From NCBI GenBank assembly GCA_039513195.1, contig JBCCRM010000013.1, forward strand, positions 1 to 64,000: a stretch of 64,000 nucleotides of DNA. The letters run 5' to 3'. This document shows positions 58,569 to 64,000 of the stretch, piece by piece; the stretch's first letter is position 1, and every line of letters begins with the position of its first letter. A program made the translations under genes and the position numbers. The DNA comes from Thermohalobaculum sp039513195. GTDB lineage: Bacteria; Pseudomonadota; Alphaproteobacteria; Rhodobacterales; Rhodobacteraceae. The notes below the pieces were generated by a model. That model was not told where the DNA came from and ran no database searches. It saw nothing but the letters and a program-made list of their open reading frames with translations.

Positions 58569-59408
58569 TCAGGCCCGCCGGGCGAGCCAGACATCCCCTG
58601 GGACCGGCGCCCCATGCTGAAGGCGCAGCGTCGCTGGCTCGGATTGGATAGCCTCGAGATGCGCCTCCTTAAGCCCGAGCATCACATAGTCCCAGCTGTG
58701 CGTGTATCGCCCGGACTTGGTGAGATACCATGACAGGGCCTCGTCTGTCCCCCGCACCACCTCAGTCGTGAACACAAAGATACCCCCAGGTTTGAGAACA
58801 CGCTCGACGGCGGCGAAGATGGCCCTAAGATCCCCGCAATAGACAAAAACATCCGCGGCCACGACGATGTCGTAGCGCTTCTCCTCGCGACGCAGGACGG
58901 CCACGAGATCACCTTCCACGAGCCGGTCATAGCAGCCCTTTGCAGCCGCCTTCGCCAGCATGGCAGGCGACAGATCAACCCCTGTCAGCCGGCTCGCGGG
59001 CGGCTTGAGGAGCGGGCCGCAAAGCCCTGAGCCGCAGCCCACATCCAAGACATCCGCCCCGGCAAGCGTGACTGCGTCCGCGTCGAGGGCCGCGCGCACG
59101 AGATTTGGCGCGGCGTAGCGCAGGTCGAACAGCAAATGCCGCTCGAAGGTCTCGGCATAGTCCTCGAACAATGCCCTGACATAGCGGGGCGCCGCCCGGT
59201 CCCTTTGGACCCCGCGTCGCGCCAGCAGCAGATGCGTGTTGTCGAGCAGAACCGATCCGACGCGCCGCAGCAGCACGATCGCCAAAGCAGCCCAGAAGGC
59301 CGCCGCCAACCAGTCGCCGCCGAGTGGATCGGTCAGCGAGGCCCCGACGAGGGTGCCAAGCATCATCAGCAGCGCGAGGTCCCACCCCTGCAAGAGCACC
59401 CGTCCCAT
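58569..59408 (-). CDS. Membrane-anchored SAM-dependent methyltransferase
   Basis: 279 residues. Two N-terminal hydrophobic segments (LALLMMLGTLVGA, WLAAAFWAALAIVLL) precede a class I methyltransferase domain with motif I VLDVGCGSGLCG, then GVDLSPAMLAKA and the post-motif VVAADVFVYCGDL. The methyl acceptor is unknown. It is 7 nt downstream of a MarC-family gene, so the two form an operon. An island motif triplet precedes that operon. Confidence 0.88.
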   Translation of the reverse strand: MGRVLLQGWDLALLMMLGTLVGASLTDPLGGDWLAAAFWAALAIVLLRRVGSVLLDNTHLLLARRGVQRDRAAPRYVRALFEDYAETFERHLLFDLRYAAPNLVRAALDADAVTLAGADVLDVGCGSGLCGPLLKPPASRLTGVDLSPAMLAKAAAKGCYDRLVEGDLVAVLRREEKRYDIVVAADVFVYCGDLRAIFAAVERVLKPGGIFVFTTEVVRGTDEALSWYLTKSGRYTHSWDYVMLGLKEAHLEAIQSEPATLRLQHGAPVPGDVWLARRA

Positions 59409-59415
59409 CCAGCCC

Positions 59416-60054
59416 TCAGGGCGCTAAGGACGGCAGCAGAAAGAACCCGGCAATCCCCTCGAGCATGAATTCGATCCCGAGAGCCCCAACAATCATGCCA
59501 AAGAGCCGGTTCATGACCGTCTGTGCGACCGGCGTGATAAGACGGCTCAGGAGGGACGCTGCCACAAGGCCCGCCACGATCAGCAGGCTGACGCTGACGA
59601 TCACCAAGGAGACATGCATGTCATGGCCCGAATGCTTGTCCGGGGCGTGAGCATACACCATGACCGCAGTAATCGCGCCGGGCCCCGCAAAGAGCGGCAC
59701 CGCGAGGGGAAAGATGCCGACAACCACCGGTCCGCCCGCGGCAGCACCGCCCTGCGGATCGCTCTCGTCGCCGAGCAGACCGAGCATGGAAAGCGCAATC
59801 AACAGCACGACGATGCCGCCGAGGACGCGGAACGCTTCGATGGAGATGCCGAACGTGGAAAGGATCGCCTCGCCGGCATTCGCAAAAAGAATGAGCAGAA
59901 GCCCCGTCGCGAGCCCTGCAACCACAGCGGTGGTCTGGCGCTCCCGGGCGGTCATAGCGCCTGTACGCTCAAGGAACATCGGGATGTTCCCGGGGATATC
60001 GACGATGGCGACCAGTGCCACCGTCAGTTTGATGAGTTCGCCCAGATCGAACAT
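59416..60054 (-). CDS. MarC-family integral membrane protein
   Basis: 212 residues with six membrane helices and the family features: IVDIPGNIPMFLERTG at the start, LLIALSMLGLLG in the middle, and PLAVPLFAGPGAITAVMVY. MarC proteins sit in the inner membrane; transport function is not established. The ATG at 60054 follows GGGGG; an upstream extension lacks family sequence. Half-sites GTCC, GTCA and GTCA, 11 bp apart, lie 70 nt upstream. Confidence 0.92.
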   Translation of the reverse strand: MFDLGELIKLTVALVAIVDIPGNIPMFLERTGAMTARERQTTAVVAGLATGLLLILFANAGEAILSTFGISIEAFRVLGGIVVLLIALSMLGLLGDESDPQGGAAAGGPVVVGIFPLAVPLFAGPGAITAVMVYAHAPDKHSGHDMHVSLVIVSVSLLIVAGLVAASLLSRLITPVAQTVMNRLFGMIVGALGIEFMLEGIAGFFLLPSLAP

Positions 60055-60124
60055 CGCCGGCCCCCTTTCAGCAACGGCCCAGGCGATGCCGACCAAACCG
60101 TCACCGGCACGCTAGCGAACGCTC

Positions 60125-60150
60125 TGACGAAAGACTGACGAAGGATGGAC
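60125..60150 (-). promoter_or_regulatory. Island motif triplet before the MarC operon
   Basis: On the minus strand GTCC, GTCA and GTCA start at 60150, 60139 and 60128, exactly 11 bp apart, as in GTCCATCCTTCGTCA, and end 70 nt before the MarC ATG, facing it. The three-fold 11-bp arrangement matches the cluster at 4514-4539. Confidence 0.55.
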
Positions 60151-60206
60151 CAATCGCCTCGAGTCTGCTCTGTCCACGGCGAACCGGACCATCCGCTGCT
60201 AGAATT

Positions 60207-60410
60207 TTCCGGGCCTGAGGCCCTTGCCGGAAGAGGAGCGGAGAAGCAGGAAGGCGCGCAAGTTCGCTGATACGCGTGAGATGATACAGGCTTGGCGCAG
60301 GTTCTACAATGAGGACAGACCCCACAGCGCGACCCGGTACAACGTCCCGGTCTCGCTCACGAACTACGGCGGTGCATCCGGCTCTCCACCGCGAATGAGC
60401 CCGGAAGCTA
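60207..60410 (+). pseudogene. 3' fragment of an IS3-family transposase
   Basis: The frame shows TREMIQAWRRFYNEDRPHSA followed by VPVSLTNYGGASGSPP, the typical C-terminal end of IS3-group OrfB integrases (AWRxxYNExRPHSAL...). The catalytic DDE core and everything upstream are missing. It marks a past insertion at the right edge of the island. Confidence 0.75.
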
Positions 60411-60739
60411 CGGGTCCCAGTGGTCCAGGGTTCGGGGACAGAGCAGGTTCCGCCAGTCGCGAGCATTAGATGGCGGAAGTCCCGGGGATCAGAACACCCT
60501 CCACAGTTATTGGAAAGTTGCCGAAGAAGCCCTCGCAGAACGGGAGTTCCATTTCTTGGATTACCTGAAGGACAAGCTTCTCATCCCCAACAAAGGCAGC
60601 CTCATCTCTCTCTGAAGAAGATTGCGTCTGCGCGGCACACCGGACCCCTTACGCTGAAGCTCGGCTACCGTCGTATGGTCTACGGTGGGACTTAAGAGCA
60701 AACGACGATGGGTCGTCATTGTGACTTGCCACTCGGTCC
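60411..60739. other. Stretch without recognisable features
   Basis: Between two transposase remnants. Short frames on both strands show no protein-like pattern, and I see no repeat or motif. It is probably decayed insertion-sequence DNA. Confidence 0.4.
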
Positions 60740-61760
60740 AATCGTCGAGTTGCACTGAGGACCTCGCACGGGAGTTCGAGCCTTGGGTTGCTACGATTCA
60801 CACCTGGATCAGGCAGCCCGAACGCGACGGTGGCAGGCGCCACGATATCCTGAGTAGTGGAGGGCGGGATGAACGCGCCGCCTTCGCCGCGAGAACCGCC
60901 AACTGCGACGAGAACGCGACATCTTGGCAAAGGGCCGTTCCTTGAAGGCGCCCTTGATTCCAGCCCAATCCACGACGTCTGGTTCGCTCAAGCCGACGGG
61001 ATGCCATCGAGGTCTTCGCGTTCATGAAAGCGAACCGGGCCGAGTTCCCGATCGAGACCATGGCCCGCAGCATGGGCGTGTCACGCAGCGGCTTCTAGGC
61101 CTAGCAGCCGAGAGAGCCCTCCGCGAGCGACATTGCCGATCAGAAACAGGTGGAGTTTATCCGCCAAATCCACACCGCCTCCAGAGAAAGCTATGGCGCC
61201 CCCGCGCAGCCACGCTGAGCTGGTCGACAGCGGTGTGCCTGTCGGCCGCAGGCGCTTCGAGAAAGTGATTAAACAGGCGGGCTATACCTGCGTGAGCCGG
61301 CGCCGAGGGGCCGCAGGTGACATGGCGTGACACTCGCCTGCGGCCGTCTCGCGGTCTGATCGACTGCAACGTCCTCGCCAATCGAGCAGACATGCTTTGG
61401 GTCGCCGACACCCCCTGCATCCCGGCCTGGGCAGGGTTGCTATATCCGGCGCGCGCCATCGTCCTCGGACAAATGGCGGAAAACTGCGCGCCCGTCGATG
61501 GGGTCGGTCGGAGACGGCTACGACAACGCGTCCGCCGCGCGCCTCGGACCGGAGGCGGCCCATCGCGGCGCACTGCGAGAGCCAATTCGCCACCCTCGAA
61601 TGCGAGCAGCTGCAGCGGCGCTAAGTCTATACCAAAGCGGCAGCCCGCACGGCCGTCTTCGCCGCCATCGAGGGCTGGTACGATCCAGGCCGACGCCACT
61701 CAGCCCTCGGCTTAAAGTCGACCATCGAGTACCAAACTGCAACCGGGAGGTGCCTACGCC
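60740..61760 (+). pseudogene. Degenerate IS3-family element (orfA and orfB remnants)
   Basis: OrfA-like sequence (REFEPWVATIHTWIRQPERDGG, a DNA-binding start) and OrfB-like segments in shifting frames: FMKANRAEFPIETMARSMGV, SRESYGAP, MLWVADTPCIPAWAGLLY, GSVGDGYDNASAA and RRHSALGLKSTIEYQT. These follow the order of an intact IS3 OrfB, including parts of the DDE core, but stops and frameshifts break it repeatedly. The element is inactive. It is a different IS3 relative from the fragment at 60207. Confidence 0.8.
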
Positions 61761-61893
61761 CGGAAGGCCGTAGATGTCCGCCGAACCGGGGAAACTCCAG
61801 TTGCCGCGTGCTTCGATAGGGCAGTCGGCGCCCCGATCGACAGAACGCGCACGGCGGCGCAAATCGTTCCAGAGGAGGGGAAGGAAGCCACTG

Positions 61894-61911
61894 CTGTCAC
61901 CAAACTGATAT
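61894..61911 (+). promoter_or_regulatory. Candidate Pho box before the phn operon
   Basis: CTGTCACCAAACTGATAT matches the PhoB box (two CTGTCAT units with a 4-nt spacer) at 6 of 7 and 5 of 7 positions. It lies 45 nt before the preferred start of the phosphonate-binding protein gene. Phosphate control of such operons is established elsewhere; here it is inferred. Confidence 0.5.
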
Positions 61912-61956
61912 GAAGAGAGAGTAATGGGCCTGCATCGCATCACAAAGGGAACGCAG

Positions 61957-62919
61957 ATGACCCGTTTCTCCACCACTTTCACCGCGATTGCCGCTCTTAC
62001 CGTGGTCGGCCTTGCCGCGCCCGCCTTGGCCGAGTTCAAGCTCGGCGACCGCTTCGTCGACAACGACGGCGACCTGATCGCCGACGTCCCGACCGATCCG
62101 GCCAAGCTGATCGACCCGAGCACGCTGATCTTCGCCTACACCCCCGTCGAGGATCCAGCCGTCTACCGCGAGGTCTGGTCCGAATTCCTCGACCACATGT
62201 CGGAAGTGACCGGCAAGGACGTCCAATTCTTCCCCGTGCAGTCCAACGCGGCGCAGATTGAGGCCATGCGCGCCGGCCGGCTGCATGTCGCCGGTTTCAA
62301 CACGGGCTCGAACCCGATCGCCGTCGCCTGCGCCGGCTTTCGGCCGTTCGCGATGATGGCGGGCAAGGATGGCTCCTTCGGCTACGAGATGGAGATCATT
62401 ACCTTTCCCAGCTCGGGCATCTCGGCGGTTGACGACATAAAGGGCAAGCAGCTCGCCTTCACCTCCGAGACTTCGAACTCGGGCTTCAAAGCGCCGTCGG
62501 CCATCCTGAAGGCCGAGTTCAACATGATCCCGGGCGAGGACTTCGAGGCGGTGTTCTCAGGCAAGCACGACAACTCGATCCTCGGCGTCGCCAACAAGGA
62601 CTACATGGCTGCGTCGATCGCCAACTCGGTCAAAGGGCGGATGCTCGAGCGTGGCGTCGTGTCGGTGGATCAGCTCGAAGTAATCTATACCTCACAGACG
62701 TTTCCGACGACGGGGTACGGCACGGTATACAACCTGACGCCGGAGCTTCAGGAGAGCATCCGCGAGGCGTTCTTCAGCTTCGACTGGGAGGGCACTGCGC
62801 TCCTTGAGGAGTTTGGCAAGAACGGCGAGGAGCAGTTCATCGAGATCTCGTTCCAGGAGGACTGGTCCGTGATCCGCACGATCGACGAGGCAAATGACGT
62901 CAGCTACGACTGTCAGTGA
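61957..62919 (+). CDS. phnD: Phosphonate/phosphate-type ABC substrate-binding protein (PhnD)
   Basis: 320 residues. A Sec signal peptide (MTRFSTTFTAIAALTVVGLA, cleavage after ALA) is followed by the PhnD-family fold: LIFAYTPVEDPAVYREVWSE, QSNAAQIEAMRAGRLHVAGF, and FTSETSNSGFKAPSAIL, the ligand-binding block. It binds phosphonate or a related oxyanion in the periplasm. ATG 61957 has AAGGGA upstream; the in-frame ATG at 61924 would lengthen the signal peptide by 11 residues. It heads an operon with the ATPase and permease. Confidence 0.92.
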   Translation: MTRFSTTFTAIAALTVVGLAAPALAEFKLGDRFVDNDGDLIADVPTDPAKLIDPSTLIFAYTPVEDPAVYREVWSEFLDHMSEVTGKDVQFFPVQSNAAQIEAMRAGRLHVAGFNTGSNPIAVACAGFRPFAMMAGKDGSFGYEMEIITFPSSGISAVDDIKGKQLAFTSETSNSGFKAPSAILKAEFNMIPGEDFEAVFSGKHDNSILGVANKDYMAASIANSVKGRMLERGVVSVDQLEVIYTSQTFPTTGYGTVYNLTPELQESIREAFFSFDWEGTALLEEFGKNGEEQFIEISFQEDWSVIRTIDEANDVSYDCQ

Positions 62920-62943
62920 GCCGCGTCTGACTCTTTCGGTGGC

Positions 62944-62965
62944 GCGGGCCTGCGGGTCCGCCCGC
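62944..62965 (+). terminator. Hairpin between phnD and phnC (possible attenuator)
   Basis: GCGGGC at 62944-62949 and GCCCGC at 62960-62965 form a 6-bp GC stem followed by CTTTCT. Such partial terminators after binding-protein genes are common and would let phnD be made in excess over the transporter. It is weak as a full terminator. Confidence 0.45.
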
Positions 62966-62985
62966 CTTTCTGTGCGGAGGGGCCC

Positions 62986-63804
62986 ATGCTGCGCGTCGAG
63001 AACCTCACCAAGACCTACCGCTCCGGTGACAAGGCGCTCCGCTGCGTCACGCTTGAAGTGCCGCCAGGCCAGGTGGTCGGCCTGATCGGCCCGTCGGGGG
63101 CCGGCAAATCCACGCTGATCCGCTGCATCAACCGGCTGGTGGAGCCAACCGAGGGGCGCGTGCTTTTGGGCGAGGTCAATTTGACCGGCCTCTCCAAAGC
63201 AGCACTTCGCCGTCAGCGCCGGCGCATCGGCATGATCTTCCAAGAATACGCCTTGGTCGAGCGGCTGACGGTAATGGAGAATGTGCTTTCGGGCCGGCTC
63301 GGCTATCTGCCCTTCTGGCGCAGCTTTCTGCGCCGCTACCCGGCCAAGGACATCGCCAAGGCCTTCCACCTGCTGGAGCGCGTTGGACTGGAAGGGCGCG
63401 CCGACAGCCGCGCCGATGCCCTGTCGGGCGGGCAGCGCCAGCGTGTCGGCATCGCCCGGGCGCTGGCCCAGGAGCCCGAGATACTGCTTGTGGACGAGCC
63501 GACCGCCTCGCTCGACCCTAAGACGTCGCGCCAGATCATGCGCCTTGTCACCGAGGTCTGCGCCGAACGTGGCCTGCCGGCGATCATCAATATCCATGAC
63601 GTGGTACTGGCCCAGCAGTTTGCCGAACGCATCGTGGGGCTGCGTGCAGGCGAGGTGGTGTTCGACGGCCTGCCTGAGGCGCTCGATACCGCCGCGCTGA
63701 CCCGGATCTATGGCGAGGAGGACTGGACCGCGATGCGCCGCGCCGCCGAGGAGGACGCCGAGGCCGAGCGCGATGAGGTCCAGCGGATGGCCGGGATCGG
63801 ATGA
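62986..63804 (+). CDS. phnC: Phosphonate-type ABC transporter ATPase (PhnC)
   Basis: 272 residues. Walker A GPSGAGKSTLIRC, signature LSGGQRQRVGIARAL, Walker B ILLVDEPTASLD, and the switch His in NIHDVVLAQ. It energises uptake by the permease encoded next. It lies 66 nt after phnD and overlaps phnE by 4 nt (ATGA). AGGGGCCC precedes its ATG. Confidence 0.95.
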   Translation: MLRVENLTKTYRSGDKALRCVTLEVPPGQVVGLIGPSGAGKSTLIRCINRLVEPTEGRVLLGEVNLTGLSKAALRRQRRRIGMIFQEYALVERLTVMENVLSGRLGYLPFWRSFLRRYPAKDIAKAFHLLERVGLEGRADSRADALSGGQRQRVGIARALAQEPEILLVDEPTASLDPKTSRQIMRLVTEVCAERGLPAIINIHDVVLAQQFAERIVGLRAGEVVFDGLPEALDTAALTRIYGEEDWTAMRRAAEEDAEAERDEVQRMAGIG

Positions 63805-64000
63805 GCGCCTATCCCACCACCTGGCGCCGCCCGCCGCAGCTGATCCGCGACACCGCCACCCGGCGCGCGGTGCAGATCAGCATCCTGCTCTATCTCGCGC
63901 TTGCGATCTCGACGCTGGAGGTCGACTGGGGCCGCGTCGTCGATGGACTCGATCGGGGCTGGCGCTTCGTCGAGGGGTTCCTGGCACCCGACTTCTCGAG
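63801..64000 (+). CDS. phnE: Phosphonate-type ABC permease (PhnE), truncated by the window
   Basis: Only the first 66 codons are present. A cytosolic start (MSAYPTTWRRPPQLIRD) is followed by a first membrane helix (VQISILLYLALAIS) and the block DWGRVVDGLDRGWRFVEGF, typical of PhnE-family permeases. The start overlaps the phnC stop. Confidence 0.85.
   Translation, partial: MSAYPTTWRRPPQLIRDTATRRAVQISILLYLALAISTLEVDWGRVVDGLDRGWRFVEGFLAPDFS

Noticed and set aside
1..64000. tRNA, rRNA or riboswitch genes
   Set aside because: I saw no tRNA cloverleaf, CCA-adjacent integration site or recognisable riboswitch core; a covariance-model scan would be needed to exclude them fully.

Overview
The window is high-GC and densely coded. 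The IS3 debris, the phosphonate-type ABC cassette and overall gene style suggest an alphaproteobacterium, probably of the Rhodobacterales; this is inferred from gene style, since no marker gene is present. About 0.5-60.1 kb is one pathogenicity-type island encoding a complete Ysc-family (Yersinia/Pseudomonas-like) type III secretion system (T3SS) with regulators, chaperones and several large putative effectors. A degenerate membrane-protein fragment lies at the left edge, degenerate IS3 transposase remnants at 60.2-61.8 kb, and a probably chromosomal phnDCE-like operon at the right edge.

Layout. 0.5-14.8 kb: an AraC-type regulator, chaperone-effector pairs on the minus strand, a membrane-segment effector candidate, a kinase-like effector candidate followed by four small chaperone-like genes, and a cyclic-nucleotide-binding-domain protein. 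14.8-20.3 kb: a 978-residue repeat protein and a chaperone-effector pair whose effector has an HExxH motif. 20.5-24.7 kb: a second AraC regulator, a large winged-helix/degenerate cyclase/AAA regulator and an orphan chaperone. 24.7-33.8 kb (minus): an lcrGVH-yopBD-like translocon operon whose last two genes are a chaperone and a 928-residue effector. The 868-residue LcrV-like tip protein carries two textbook EF-hand loops. 34.0-40.2 kb: an RsbW-like kinase gene (minus), then a plus-strand operon in yscB-D-E-F-G-I-J-K-L order. 40.2-47.6 kb (minus): STAS protein-sctN-O-P-Q-R-S-T-U. 47.7-54.3 kb (plus): sctW (YopN-TyeA fusion), SycN-like chaperone, sctX, sctY, sctV and a SpoIIE-type phosphatase. 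54.3-58.5 kb: effector, chaperone and small protein (minus), then a GspD-like lipobox-bearing secretin (sctC). 58.6-60.1 kb: a methyltransferase and a MarC-family membrane protein.

How it fits together. The structural set is essentially complete: C, D, E, F, G, I, J, K, L, N, O, P, Q, R, S, T, U, V, W, X and Y, plus tip and translocators. Regulation appears two-layered. First, the RsbW-like kinase, the STAS antagonist and the membrane SpoIIE phosphatase form a potential partner-switching circuit like Bordetella BtrW/BtrV/BtrU. Second, a recurrent 15-bp motif, GTCCGAANTTCGTCM (two GTCM half-sites 11 bp apart), lies upstream of most operons, usually oriented toward the gene and 60-120 nt before its start. 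It is a strong candidate for an island-wide activator site, plausibly bound by one of the two AraC proteins. The motif also precedes the MarC/methyltransferase operon, tying that operon to the island.
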